Source of the DNA: Niveispirillum lacus
Lineage (GTDB): Bacteria; Pseudomonadota; Alphaproteobacteria; Azospirillales; Azospirillaceae
Length of the DNA stretch: 64,000 nucleotides
NCBI RefSeq assembly: GCF_002251795.1
Contig: NZ_NOXU01000020.1
Span: forward strand, 33,693-97,692
Reading direction: 5' to 3'
In this document: positions 23,829 to 32,774 of the stretch, in pieces
How positions within the stretch are numbered: position 1 is the first letter of the stretch
How the letters are laid out: each line of letters opens with the position of its first letter
Notes under the pieces: generated by a model
What the model saw: the letters and a program-made list of their open reading frames with translations, nothing else
What the model was told of the DNA's origin: nothing
Database searches by the model: none
Position numbers and translations under genes: made by a program

Positions 23829-26597
23829 ATGGACGGAAACGAAATCACTGAGAAGCAGGCCCGCATGCTGCTGGCAATGGCCCTCCTCCCGGTCACTTGG
23901 CCCTTCGTCCTTGCGGCGTGGCTCTTCTTCCGGCCGGCGGTCGGCCTGGTCGAGCGGATCCGCGGGGTCGCGCCAGCCCGGCCCGACACGGCGGCCTTGA
24001 TGAAGGACCTTGGGCGGAAGTACGCCGGCAGCGCGGACCCGCTGCTCCGGGGCGACCGCCGTGCGGCGGCGGAAGCTGCCTGGCCGACGGAGGCATACCC
24101 GTCGCTTTACATCGACGTGCCCGAGGACCTGGAGCGGCCCGCGGCGATGGACGGCCGGCTGTTCGAGGGCGTCGGCGTTTCATACCTTGCAGAGAGGGAG
24201 ATCGTTCCCGACGACATCGCCGACGCGGCCCATGCCGGCAAGGTCGCGCAGCGGGCATTCGTGCTGTCGTCGATCGGGATCCTTGCCCTGGTGGCGTTCT
24301 TCCTGACCATGGCCGGCAGCTACCTCCCGGTTGGAATGAACCCATACGCCGCTGCAGCCGGTATCGCGGAGGTGAACGCCGACATCGCCGAGCTGCGCAA
24401 GCAGACAGTGGATCCGCTGCACGTGTCCTGGCCCGACATGAAGCCCATCGAGCTGTCCGCACCGACGGAGGGCGGCCTCGTCTCAGGCTTCCTGGCCGGT
24501 GCCAAGGCTTTCGGCTTCGACGCCCTGCATGTCGTCCTCGTGTACGTGGTGCCGATCCTGGTCACGGTCGCCTCGATCCTCTCCATCGCATGGGCGCTCG
24601 GAAAGGCTGCGCCGGCGAGCTACCTGTCGGCGCTGCTGGCCCGGAAGGGCGGGCGGTACGCCATGCCCACCAAGGATTCCTTCGTCCGCTTCCAGCACCG
24701 CGCCGACCTCCGCGAGCGCAACCTGAAGGGCTATGCGAAGCAGCTCCGGCTGGCCACCGGCCACCAGGCGCTCGACCCCCTCATCGGGCTGGGCAAGGCG
24801 ACCGGCGCGCTCCGCCACCGCGGCGACCAGCTGGCGCCGCTCGCCGGCCAGACCCTGTGCATGGACTACTCGAGCCTGTTCCAGCACATGGTCGTTTTCG
24901 GCGGCACGGGCGAGAACAAGACGGCCGGCATCCTGAAGCCGATCTTCCGGCAACTCCTGGACACGAGGTCGCCGGCTGGCAATCCCCTGGGGTTCTTCGT
25001 CATCGACGCCAAGGCCGTCCTGTGGCGCGACTTCATGCCCAAGATCGAGAGGGCAGGCCGCCTCGACGACGTCCGCGTGATCGGCTTCGGGGCGGACCAA
25101 TGGGGCGTGGACCTGCTCGCCGGGCTGGACCCGACGCAGGCCGCCGGGGTGCTGCGCACGATCATGGACCAGCAGGGCGGCGGCGGGAAGGATCCGTTCT
25201 GGGCCAACAACGCCGTCGACATCTTCAGGCACCTGCTGGTCCTCGCGGAGGCGTACCGCTACACGCCCGGCGGCCAGCAGGAATGGCTCGACACGGGCAT
25301 CGACCCGTACTCGATCTCCTGGGTGTTCAAGGCGATCTGCTCGCCGGCGATCGTCAGCAACGCGACGATGAACGTCCTCCGCTCCTTCGCCGACGACCAG
25401 TGGGACGAGTACGGCAGCGCAATCCACTCCGCAACCCTGTGGTCCAGCATCACCTGGCTGCAGAACGTGTGGGCGACGATGGCTGAGAACACGAAGTCCG
25501 GCGTCGTGGGTCAGGTGAGTCAGATCCTGGACGGCCTGGCGTCGCGCCAGGACATCCGCGACCGCTTCGCGTCCGGGCGGCCGCACCCCAACGCCGAGGC
25601 CGGGCGCCGCATCCTCCCCATCCGGGAGGCGCTCGACGGCCGGATCGTGATGGTCGCCGTCTCCTCGCTCGAGCACGGCACCGCCGCCAAGTCGATCCTG
25701 ATGTTCCTGAAGACGGGCCTCTTCCGCGCAGCCCGCCTCCGCGAGTTGGAGATCGGCAGCAAGGCCTGCCAGGCGAAGCCCTGCGTCTACGTCGCCGACG
25801 AGGTCCAGGAATTCGTCTCGGGCGACACGTCCGGCTTGTCGGACGGCACGTTCTGGAACGTGGCCAGGTCATCCGGGGTCGCGGGAATCATCGCCACCCA
25901 GACGATGTCGTCGCTGGTCATGGCCCTGGGCAACGAGAAGGCCGCCGAGAACCTCGTCGCGCAGTTTAGGTCAAAGGTGATCCTGCGCGTGGAGGACTGT
26001 TCGGCGTCGCGCGGCGAATCCATGACGACGCTTGAGATGGCTCAGGCCCTGTCTGGCCGGTACGAGAGGTGCCGCTCGTTCGAGGCGGGCCAGTACGAGA
26101 GCCTGGACGCCCAGTTCGCCGTCACCGGCTGGCATCCCGTGCTCTCGGCCCCCGACGGAAAGCCCGTCCGGCCGGCCGAGCGCAGGGACATCGTCGTGGA
26201 AGGCATGAAGGCCGCCTTCCTGCCGATGAAGTTTTCCAAGGACTCCGTCCGCGATCCCTTCCGGCCTGCCATCGACGGCGTCGGCGAGAAGCAGTCCCTG
26301 TACGAGGTCGACCCCCGCTACCTGGACGACGACGCCCGGGTGGCCCTGAAGGACGGCCAAGCCTGGCTGCAGCACAACATGCAGGTCGCGTGGCGGCGGG
26401 AGGACCAGCACCGCCAGACGGTGACGACGGGGATCGAGACCGAGCCCGGCGTGACGCCGTCGGACTTCCTGTCCATGGGCCGATTCTTCGCCTACGCCCA
26501 CCTTCAGCGGGCCGGCGCGCGGGTCCACGACATCATCGAGCTTGAACCCGACTACGAGGTCGGCGTCCCGGCCGCAGAAGCCCAAGCCGCCGCCTGA
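23829..26597 (+). CDS. VirD4/TraD-like type IV coupling protein with degenerate Walker A
   Basis: A 922-residue protein; GGAG lies 7 nt before the ATG at 23829. The N-terminal span (LLAMALLPVTWPFVLAAWLF) and further hydrophobic segments near residues 148-165 and 235-255 give a polytopic membrane anchor. The ATPase part has GGTGENKT at about residue 355 and VYVADEVQEF at about 652, followed by a sensor-like segment (SSGVAGIIATQTMSSLVMAL). These match the DNA-transfer ATPases that deliver the relaxosome to a secretion channel. The Gly before the Walker Lys is Asn. No channel (VirB) genes are in the window. The next small gene starts 12 bp after the stop. Confidence 0.85.
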   Translation: MDGNEITEKQARMLLAMALLPVTWPFVLAAWLFFRPAVGLVERIRGVAPARPDTAALMKDLGRKYAGSADPLLRGDRRAAAEAAWPTEAYPSLYIDVPEDLERPAAMDGRLFEGVGVSYLAEREIVPDDIADAAHAGKVAQRAFVLSSIGILALVAFFLTMAGSYLPVGMNPYAAAAGIAEVNADIAELRKQTVDPLHVSWPDMKPIELSAPTEGGLVSGFLAGAKAFGFDALHVVLVYVVPILVTVASILSIAWALGKAAPASYLSALLARKGGRYAMPTKDSFVRFQHRADLRERNLKGYAKQLRLATGHQALDPLIGLGKATGALRHRGDQLAPLAGQTLCMDYSSLFQHMVVFGGTGENKTAGILKPIFRQLLDTRSPAGNPLGFFVIDAKAVLWRDFMPKIERAGRLDDVRVIGFGADQWGVDLLAGLDPTQAAGVLRTIMDQQGGGGKDPFWANNAVDIFRHLLVLAEAYRYTPGGQQEWLDTGIDPYSISWVFKAICSPAIVSNATMNVLRSFADDQWDEYGSAIHSATLWSSITWLQNVWATMAENTKSGVVGQVSQILDGLASRQDIRDRFASGRPHPNAEAGRRILPIREALDGRIVMVAVSSLEHGTAAKSILMFLKTGLFRAARLRELEIGSKACQAKPCVYVADEVQEFVSGDTSGLSDGTFWNVARSSGVAGIIATQTMSSLVMALGNEKAAENLVAQFRSKVILRVEDCSASRGESMTTLEMAQALSGRYERCRSFEAGQYESLDAQFAVTGWHPVLSAPDGKPVRPAERRDIVVEGMKAAFLPMKFSKDSVRDPFRPAIDGVGEKQSLYEVDPRYLDDDARVALKDGQAWLQHNMQVAWRREDQHRQTVTTGIETEPGVTPSDFLSMGRFFAYAHLQRAGARVHDIIELEPDYEVGVPAAEAQAAA

Positions 26598-26609
26598 AGG
26601 AGATCGAAC

Positions 26610-26777
26610 ATGGACGACCAACGCATCATCGACACGGACCTGCACCTCCGTACCGGCCGCCGCGCGGGCGACGACGAGAAGCCCGCCGCGCAGGCCCAGG
26701 CGAGGGCCGCCGAGGCCCGGGAGCGCGAGATCGTCGCCTCCAGGGAGAAGGCGAGGGAGGTCGGGCGCGAGAGGTAG
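26610..26777 (+). CDS. Small 55-residue charged protein
   Basis: GAAGGAGATCGAAC directly precedes the ATG, an excellent ribosome site 12 bp after the coupling protein stop. The product (MDDQRIIDTDLHLRTGRRAG, then a Glu/Arg/Ala-rich helix ending in VGRER) is a short, highly charged, probably coiled-coil peptide. The tight spacing between two conjugation-type genes makes it credible. Function unknown. Confidence 0.55.
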   Translation: MDDQRIIDTDLHLRTGRRAGDDEKPAAQAQARAAEAREREIVASREKAREVGRER

Positions 26778-26879
26778 GCGGGCAGGGGACCGGCGGGAGG
26801 GGCGTCCACCTTCCCGCCGGATCCGCCGAGGCCGTTCGGCTGGGAGCAGCCTGCGGGCCGAGAGGAAGGAAGAGGGAAG

Positions 26880-28010
26880 ATGAAGGCAAGCACCGTCACG
26901 ACGAGTCTGTTCGCCCTGGGCCTTGCCGCGGTTGCGGCGGGCCCGGTGGCCGCGTTCCCGAAGAAGCCGGCCCCGGTGCCCGCGGAGGCGGCCCAGCCCC
27001 AGGCAGGGGAGCCACAGGCGCAGCAGCAACCCCCGAAGGAAAGCGCCGCGCCAGCGAAGGAGGCTCCAAAGCCCGCCCCGGCTCTGGCGCCGCCGGAGGC
27101 CAAGCCTGCGCCAGCGGCAAGCGCGAAGCCTGTGGAGGGGCCCCCAGCAACGCCGGCACCGAAACCCGTAGAAACGAAGTCGACCAAGGCTGCCGCCCCG
27201 AAACCAGTCGCGCCTGGGAAGCCCCCGGAACCGAAGCCCGCCCAGGTGGCACCCGCGCCCGTGCCGCCGCCTGCCGTCCAGCAGGCGGTCCAGGTCCCGG
27301 TGCTCGACCCGCTGGACGACCAGCTTCGGTGGAGAGCGACGTGCCAGCGCCTGTCGCTGGACTGCACCCCGCTGAACCAGTTCCCGGACCTGATGCCCTA
27401 CGAGGTCGGGACCCGGCTTTCCGACCAGGAGGTTTCCAGGTCCGACAAGCGCATCGCCGTCGCCGGCTGGCCCTACGACATCGTCTTCGACCGGCAGGGC
27501 GCGATGAAGGGGCGGATGGTGACCGATGTCCGCCACCAGCTTGCCATGGCGTCCGCCGGGCAGGACGTGGTCGTCGATCCCAAGCCTTCCTCCTTGCGCG
27601 GCGTCACGCAGGTGGTGATGGGCGGGCAGGGCGGGTACGTTGCGCTGCCGCCCGAGGAATGGGCGAAGCAGTTCGCCGAGCGGATCGGCGCCCCCGGCAT
27701 CGCGCCCCGGCTCCGGGACGCGGCCGTGCTGGCGATCGGCGGCAGGACGCAGAAGATCGTCCTCGACGGCGCCACGGCGGCCACCCTGTTGCCGCTTTGG
27801 CCGAGCCCGCCCCCGCACGACGCGTTGGGCGTTACCTCAGGGGATATCGCATCCGGCATGGCCTGCATTGTAGGCATCGGGTCGATGGCGTTTCCGGCGC
27901 CTGCGTATGCCGGCCAGCCCGGCCAGCCCGTATTCGCCCTGGTCAAGGACCTGCTTTTCTGCAGCGGCGGGCCGGCTGGGATGAGGGTTATGGAGAGGAT
28001 GCCGGCATGA
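26880..28010 (+). CDS. Exported protein with Pro/Ala/Lys-rich linker
   Basis: A 376-residue protein with a signal peptide (KASTVTTSLFALGLAAVAAG, cut near VAAFP) and about 110 residues of Pro/Ala/Lys-rich linker, of the kind that spans the periplasm (PKPAPALAPPEAKPAPAASA). The folded domain (about 145-376) begins WRATCQRLSLDCTPLNQFPD and includes three Cys that could form disulfides. The linker-plus-domain design resembles periplasmic subunits of secretion or conjugation complexes. The gene is last in the coupling-protein group and is followed by a clear terminator. No family is recognised. Confidence 0.65.
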   Translation: MKASTVTTSLFALGLAAVAAGPVAAFPKKPAPVPAEAAQPQAGEPQAQQQPPKESAAPAKEAPKPAPALAPPEAKPAPAASAKPVEGPPATPAPKPVETKSTKAAAPKPVAPGKPPEPKPAQVAPAPVPPPAVQQAVQVPVLDPLDDQLRWRATCQRLSLDCTPLNQFPDLMPYEVGTRLSDQEVSRSDKRIAVAGWPYDIVFDRQGAMKGRMVTDVRHQLAMASAGQDVVVDPKPSSLRGVTQVVMGGQGGYVALPPEEWAKQFAERIGAPGIAPRLRDAAVLAIGGRTQKIVLDGATAATLLPLWPSPPPHDALGVTSGDIASGMACIVGIGSMAFPAPAYAGQPGQPVFALVKDLLFCSGGPAGMRVMERMPA

Positions 28011-28071
28011 CGGGAAGGGGTGGCACCCCCGGTCATGCGAACGGCGCATAACTTTACAAAAGCGTCATGCA

Positions 28072-28101
28072 AAAGGGGAATTGCTCATCCAATTCCCCTT
28101 T
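28072..28101 (+). terminator. Rho-independent terminator
   Basis: AAAGGGGAATTG and CAATTCCCCTTT form a perfect 12-bp stem with a 6-nt loop. The stem ends in TTT and is followed by CGTTCG. It closes the coupling-protein gene group 62 bp after its last stop. Confidence 0.8.
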
Positions 28102-28113
28102 CGTTCGTACTGC

Positions 28114-28129
28114 TAAGATAATTATCTTA
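28114..28129. promoter_or_regulatory. Perfect 16-bp palindrome
   Basis: TAAGATAATTATCTTA reads the same on both strands. It lies in the AT-rich control region before the HTH gene at 28338, about 90 bp upstream of the 22-bp palindrome. Confidence 0.5.
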
Positions 28130-28219
28130 CGAATTTAGGTCAGCTGTCTGAAGACCTCATTATGAAAAGATACTTAGCCTAAATTCCGAGGCCAATTGTC
28201 CCAACCACGGCAGGCATCT

Positions 28220-28241
28220 GCATATAATGTACATGATATGC
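28220..28241. promoter_or_regulatory. 22-bp palindromic operator (copy 2)
   Basis: GCATATAATGT then ACATGATATGC is a near-perfect palindrome around GTAC and matches the copy at 21007-21028 at 20 of 22 positions. It includes a TATAAT at 28223-28228, so a bound protein would cover a possible -10 element. Confidence 0.6.
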
Positions 28242-28337
28242 TGTTTCTAACCTACTGATCTTATTCGCTTTTTTTGTTGCCTCAAGTCGCGCCTTCGTCC
28301 ATTGTTGTGGACATCGCAGACAGCGCGGAGACGTGTC

Positions 28338-28568
28338 GTGAAGACCGTTAGGAGCAAAAATCTGAAGAGCGTGCGGCAGGTTGCCGACGAAATGGGAATG
28401 ACTTCCGCGAATGTCCGGTACCATATCGGCAAATGGCGGAAGGTCAGCATGACAATCGACGGGGCCATTCTGGTCGACATCGTGAAGTTCAGGCGAAAGA
28501 TGGCCAGCGTGGTCACGCGCGGCAAGCCGCGCCTTGGTTTCCGGCAGGATCAGACGGCCGCCGCCTGA
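28338..28568 (+). CDS. Small HTH protein
   Basis: A 76-residue protein from a GTG with GGAG 7 nt upstream. Residues 8-30 (KSVRQVADEMGMTSANVRYH) form a classic helix-turn-helix, and a short beta-type tail follows (MTIDGAILVDIVKFRRKMAS). It lies just after the second copy of the 22-bp palindrome and 129 bp before the primase/helicase gene, so it may control replication gene expression. An in-frame TTG at 28302 is less likely as start. Confidence 0.55.
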   Translation: MKTVRSKNLKSVRQVADEMGMTSANVRYHIGKWRKVSMTIDGAILVDIVKFRRKMASVVTRGKPRLGFRQDQTAAA

Positions 28569-28697
28569 CGGCTGGCCACACCGGAAAAAAGAAAGCCCAC
28601 CCGCAGGTGTGCGACCTTTGGGCAGGCTGGGTGCAGTTCAAAAACATCTTGCAAATATATGCTAGCTGATTCCGGGATCGGAATCAAGGCCTAGTAT

Positions 28698-31600
28698 ATG
28701 AATACGCACCCATGCCGCGCCATGGCGCACCCTGCCCTTCCCGAAGAGGGCATCAATCAGATGGCAAGTAGCAACGAAATCAAGGCCCGCATCGTCGGCG
28801 CCGAAGCAGACCGCGCGTCCGTAGAGCAGGTGTTGGCGGCCATCGGCGTAACCGCAAAGGTCGGCGGAAGCTGGGCTTCGTGTCCGTTGTGCGGCAGGAA
28901 GCGCACGGACAAAACGTTCAAGGTCAATGAAAGCGGCACGTGCCAATGCCAGAAATGCCAGCGTCCGAAGAATGTCCTGGACCTGGTCATGGAGATCCGG
29001 GGTCACAAATTCCTCGATGCCATCGCCTTCGTCGGGGAAGTGATCGGCCTACCCCTGGACCGGAATGGCCGCCCCGGCGTCATGCCGGCCAAAGGTGCCC
29101 GGCCTGCGGCCCGTGACTTCCGGCCGGTGCAGGCGGAGCCGAGGAGGGCGATCCCGGTTCCAGCTGGGAAACCGCGCCGGTCCTTCGTCGCGCCCGACGG
29201 GCAGGAGATCCAGACCTTCGCTCCGAGGGAGGGGATGCAGGCCGAGCTTCCCAGCCGCCTGTCGTCGGTGCCGGTCGACAGGGAGGCGCGCGATCGAGGA
29301 TACAGGATCCTACTGGATCATCTGGCGCTTAAACCGCAGCATCGCCGCTGGCTGAATGCCAAGCGTGGGTTCGGCGACGGGCTGATTGACCGCCGGCTCT
29401 ACCGGTCCCTGCCGAAGGTCGCCGACATGGCGGCGGCGGTGGACGCGGCCGTGGCGGAGATGGGCATCGAGGTCGCAGTGGCACTGCCGGGCCTGGTAGT
29501 CCGGGAGGTCGGCGGCAAGCCCTGCTGGATGCTGGGCGCCCGGTATTCCGGGAGCAAGGACGGCGGCTTCCCCAACCAAGGCGAGACCGGCGACGGGCTG
29601 CTCACGCCTGTCATGGACGCGGACGGGTTGGTCGTGGCGCTTCGGGTCCGGTCGCACGTCCCGAGTGAGAACGGCGGATGGGACAAGAAAGTCACGTGGA
29701 TGTCGTCCAACTACGCGGGCGGCGCCAGTCCTGGCGCGCCGTTCCATCATGCCGTCCCCGGCCAGCTGGTCGATGCGTCCACCATCCTTGTCACGGAAGG
29801 CGAGGACAAAGCCCAGGCAGCGGCGGAGCACTTCGGCTGCCGCGCGTTGAGCTTACCCGGCTTGAACCCGGCTGCGGGGGAGGCGATCGTGAGGGAACTC
29901 GAACTGGTCCTTTCGCGGTACGGGGATGAGATTCGCGCCGTCGGCATTGCGCTGGACATGGACCCGCCGTCGAACCTGAACGCGACGCGGGACGCGTTCA
30001 TCACCATATCGATTGTCCGCGAATTCTGCGCCCGCCGCGGATTGGAATTCGCCGTCGGAAGCTGGGATGGGGTGAAGGGAAAGGGTATCGACGACGCCAT
30101 CCGGGCTGGTGCTGAGGCCGATTGGCTGACAGGTCCCGAAATCGACGAGCACCTGACCCTGCTCAAGGGGGACAGGGAGATCGAGCTGCCCCGCCGGAAT
30201 GCTGGACCGGCGGCCGGGCCGGACCTCCTGGCGGAGCTGGATGTCCCGGTATGGGACGGAAGCGAGGACCAGGCTGGGGCGGGCGAGTTGTACAGGTACG
30301 ACGCCGACGGCATGCCGACTGGCCCGGTGGGGTGGGCGACTTCCGATCCCCCAGCACCGGGCGAGGCAATGCAGCCAGCCGGGCAGCCGAACGACGAAAC
30401 CGAAGCAGACCCGGGCGACTTTTTTGCACACCTTGACGCCGGGCCCGGCGACGCTCCCCTTCCGGAGCTGAACGACCTGGCCGTAAAGGACGGGCAGGCG
30501 GGCGACGTCGGGGGCCAAGTGGGGCTGCTGAACCGGGGTCAGATGGCCGACCGGCCCGGCTTGCCGGAAGTCGCTTTCAAGCTGGTCGGCTGCCCGCGCT
30601 TCTCAGTCGGCCGTGACGGCATCTTCCTGAGCCTGGGCGAGGACAGAGGCTCCCGATCGGTCACGATGGACCCTATCGTCCCCGTTGCTGTCAGCAGGAA
30701 CCTCGAGACGGGCGAGGAAGAACTCGTCGTAATGCACTGGCGGCGCGGTGCGCCTGGCCGGTGGGTCACGCTGCGTATGGATGCGCGTATCCTCGCGTCG
30801 AGGAACCACCTGGCCGCACTGGCGGCACACGGCCTCGAGGTCAATATCCAGAACGCCGGCGACCTGTCGCTTTACTTAAGCGTGGTCTTCCGGCTCAACG
30901 GCCACCTGCTGCCTGTGATGTATTCGACCAGCAGGATGGGGCTTCAGGAGGTGGACGGCAGGTGGATGTGCTTGCTCGGCGACCGGTGCATCTCCGCCGC
31001 AGGCGTGACGGCGGCCAGCCGGTCTGACACTGGGGCGCTGGCGGGTGCGCTGAGCTTCAAGCCGACCGGTGCCGGCGAGACGGCGCTGGCGGATATCTTC
31101 AGCACGAAGGGGACAATCGATGGGCAGCGGGAACTGATGGCGCTGGTCGCCGGCTTCCCGAAGGCGCGCGTGATCCTGAACGCGGCGCTGGCTGCATCGG
31201 TCGTTACGCTTGCGCGCAGGCCCGGCTTCGTCCTCGACGTCTACGCGCCGAACGGTTCCTCGAAGAGTACGCTGACCCGGCTTGCCGCAAGCACGTACGG
31301 TCGGGCCGACGATTCCGGCGGGCACGTCGGGCAGGAAATCCCGTGGAGCTCGACGCTGCCCAGCATGGAGCTTAGGGGAGGGACGCTCGGCGGGCTCCCG
31401 ATGTACATAGATGACAGCAAGCACCTTGCCGGGCACGGCGGCGGCGAGAAGGCGTCCAGCTTGATCTACACGGTCGGCGGCGGCGGCAAGTTGCGCGCCG
31501 AGATGGGCGGGACCGGCACCAGGTCGAAGAAGGTCATGCAGACGGTCGCGATCTCGACCGGGGAATCGGCGCTGGCCGGGCTCCTGCCGGCGAACGACGG

Positions 31601-32480
31601 CGGCGCCAAGACTCGGCTGCTGCATGTTGGCCACCCAATCCCGGTAAAGTCGCCGGAGATGGCTGCGGTGGCGGACAAGATCAAGGCCGGCGTCCACCGG
31701 CACTTCGGTCACCTCGGGACGGAATGGATGGCGTTCCTGCTGTCGAAGCTTGAGGCCCATGATGCGCACAGCAGCCCTGGCGCGTTTGCCAAGTTGCTGA
31801 ACGACGCGATCGACGCAGAGACGATGCGCCTCGCGAGGAAGGCTCCCGGGCATCTTTCCGCGGCGAGGCTCGCCGGCTATGCCGCCGCGATCAACGTGGC
31901 GGCCGGGTTGGCGTCCATGTGCACGGTTAACATGCTGGACGGCTCCGCGGTGGGCCTTTACCCATGGGAACAGGAACTGGTGGACACGGTCGAATACCCA
32001 GAGGGCGGCGCGCCTCCTGCCGGGGTTCCTGTCGGGAGGGTTGTCGACGGGGATATCTGGGCTGGCATGCTGGAACATGCGGAGGATTCGGCGGGGGACC
32101 TGAAGGCGCTGGACAGCGTGTACGCGTGGGCGGTCGCCAACCAGACGGCGTTTGGCGGGCGGTTCGACCCGGAAAAGGACCGGCCGCGGGAACTGCTTGG
32201 CGTGTGGAAGCAGGACACGCGCGAAAAGCCCTGGGTTGCCCTCTATATCCTGCTGCCGGCGCTGGAAGGCTACCTGAAGCAGCAGGGCTTCGTGCCGAGC
32301 CAGGTCCTGGCGGCCTGGAAGGAAAAAGGCATCACCAAGTGCGACCCGGGGCGGGTGACGACGAAGTCGGTCTGCATCGCGGGCTCCTACCCGCGGGTCG
32401 TCGCAATTAAGCGCGAGGCGCTGATGGCCCAGGAGAACGGGGAGGGGCAGGCTCCCCAGCGGGAGCTTGCGCTCGGCTAA
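28698..32480 (+). CDS. Primase-helicase with DUF927 domain (replication candidate)
   Basis: A 1260-residue protein. The N-terminus has a CHC2-like zinc finger (CPLCGRKRTDKTFKVNESGT then CQCQKC; Cys62, 65, 84, 87). A Toprim-like domain follows (LVTEGEDKAQAAAEHFGC near residue 365, and GIALDMDPPS near 416). The C-terminal half is a DUF927 helicase-type ATPase with APNGSSKST at about residue 848, in which Ser replaces the usual Gly before Lys. It is probably the plasmid replication or primase protein, as no other Rep is visible. An alternative start is the ATG at 28761. It is followed by a small co-directional gene. Confidence 0.8.
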   Translation: MNTHPCRAMAHPALPEEGINQMASSNEIKARIVGAEADRASVEQVLAAIGVTAKVGGSWASCPLCGRKRTDKTFKVNESGTCQCQKCQRPKNVLDLVMEIRGHKFLDAIAFVGEVIGLPLDRNGRPGVMPAKGARPAARDFRPVQAEPRRAIPVPAGKPRRSFVAPDGQEIQTFAPREGMQAELPSRLSSVPVDREARDRGYRILLDHLALKPQHRRWLNAKRGFGDGLIDRRLYRSLPKVADMAAAVDAAVAEMGIEVAVALPGLVVREVGGKPCWMLGARYSGSKDGGFPNQGETGDGLLTPVMDADGLVVALRVRSHVPSENGGWDKKVTWMSSNYAGGASPGAPFHHAVPGQLVDASTILVTEGEDKAQAAAEHFGCRALSLPGLNPAAGEAIVRELELVLSRYGDEIRAVGIALDMDPPSNLNATRDAFITISIVREFCARRGLEFAVGSWDGVKGKGIDDAIRAGAEADWLTGPEIDEHLTLLKGDREIELPRRNAGPAAGPDLLAELDVPVWDGSEDQAGAGELYRYDADGMPTGPVGWATSDPPAPGEAMQPAGQPNDETEADPGDFFAHLDAGPGDAPLPELNDLAVKDGQAGDVGGQVGLLNRGQMADRPGLPEVAFKLVGCPRFSVGRDGIFLSLGEDRGSRSVTMDPIVPVAVSRNLETGEEELVVMHWRRGAPGRWVTLRMDARILASRNHLAALAAHGLEVNIQNAGDLSLYLSVVFRLNGHLLPVMYSTSRMGLQEVDGRWMCLLGDRCISAAGVTAASRSDTGALAGALSFKPTGAGETALADIFSTKGTIDGQRELMALVAGFPKARVILNAALAASVVTLARRPGFVLDVYAPNGSSKSTLTRLAASTYGRADDSGGHVGQEIPWSSTLPSMELRGGTLGGLPMYIDDSKHLAGHGGGEKASSLIYTVGGGGKLRAEMGGTGTRSKKVMQTVAISTGESALAGLLPANDGGAKTRLLHVGHPIPVKSPEMAAVADKIKAGVHRHFGHLGTEWMAFLLSKLEAHDAHSSPGAFAKLLNDAIDAETMRLARKAPGHLSAARLAGYAAAINVAAGLASMCTVNMLDGSAVGLYPWEQELVDTVEYPEGGAPPAGVPVGRVVDGDIWAGMLEHAEDSAGDLKALDSVYAWAVANQTAFGGRFDPEKDRPRELLGVWKQDTREKPWVALYILLPALEGYLKQQGFVPSQVLAAWKEKGITKCDPGRVTTKSVCIAGSYPRVVAIKREALMAQENGEGQAPQRELALG

Positions 32481-32496
32481 CGGGGAGGGGGTAGGG

Positions 32497-32733
32497 ATGG
32501 ACAGGACCGAGGAGTTCGAGGCGGACCTGGCCGCGGGGGCCAGGCGGGCGCTGGAGCGGGGACGGGATGCCGGGGAAGGGGAGGAGGGGTTCGAGGCCGA
32601 CCTGGTGGCGGGGGTGCGGGAGCAGCTCCGCCGGAGGGAAGAGGCGAGGCGGCGGAGGGAGGAATGGGTTCAGAAAAGGTGGGACGAGTTTTACCAGCGG
32701 CTGGCGGCGGACGCGGCGGCAATGGAGGATTGA
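32497..32733 (+). CDS. 78-residue charged helical protein
   Basis: The ATG at 32497 is preceded by GGGGAGGGGGTAGGG. The sequence contains an internal duplication (EEFEADLAAGARRAL and EGFEADLVAGVREQL) and a Glu/Arg-rich helix with Trp residues (RRREEWVQKRWDEFYQRLAA). It is 16 bp behind the primase-helicase gene and may be a small partner of it. It is also the last backbone gene before the defence-type block. No family is recognised. Confidence 0.6.
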   Translation: MDRTEEFEADLAAGARRALERGRDAGEGEEGFEADLVAGVREQLRRREEARRRREEWVQKRWDEFYQRLAADAAAMED

Positions 32734-32774
32734 CTGCGGGGTGGATGGGCAGCGGAGGCGGGAGGCCCAGACGA

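Larger units (their letters stand above)
28011..28337. other. Intergenic region with terminator and operators
   Basis: No gene is supported. It contains the terminator at 28072-28101, the palindrome at 28114-28129, an AGGTC/GACCT inverted repeat near 28137-28157 and the 22-bp palindrome at 28220-28241. Confidence 0.6.

Noticed and set aside
23897-25676. 529-codon plus frame and 397-codon minus frame over the coupling protein gene
   Set aside because: Both are alternative-frame readings of the coupling protein. They are Arg/Gly-rich and lack a ribosome site.
25971-27818. 615-codon minus-strand frame
   Set aside because: Antisense to the end of the coupling protein and to the Pro-rich exported protein; the repeat-like Gly/Arg content is the complement of that linker.
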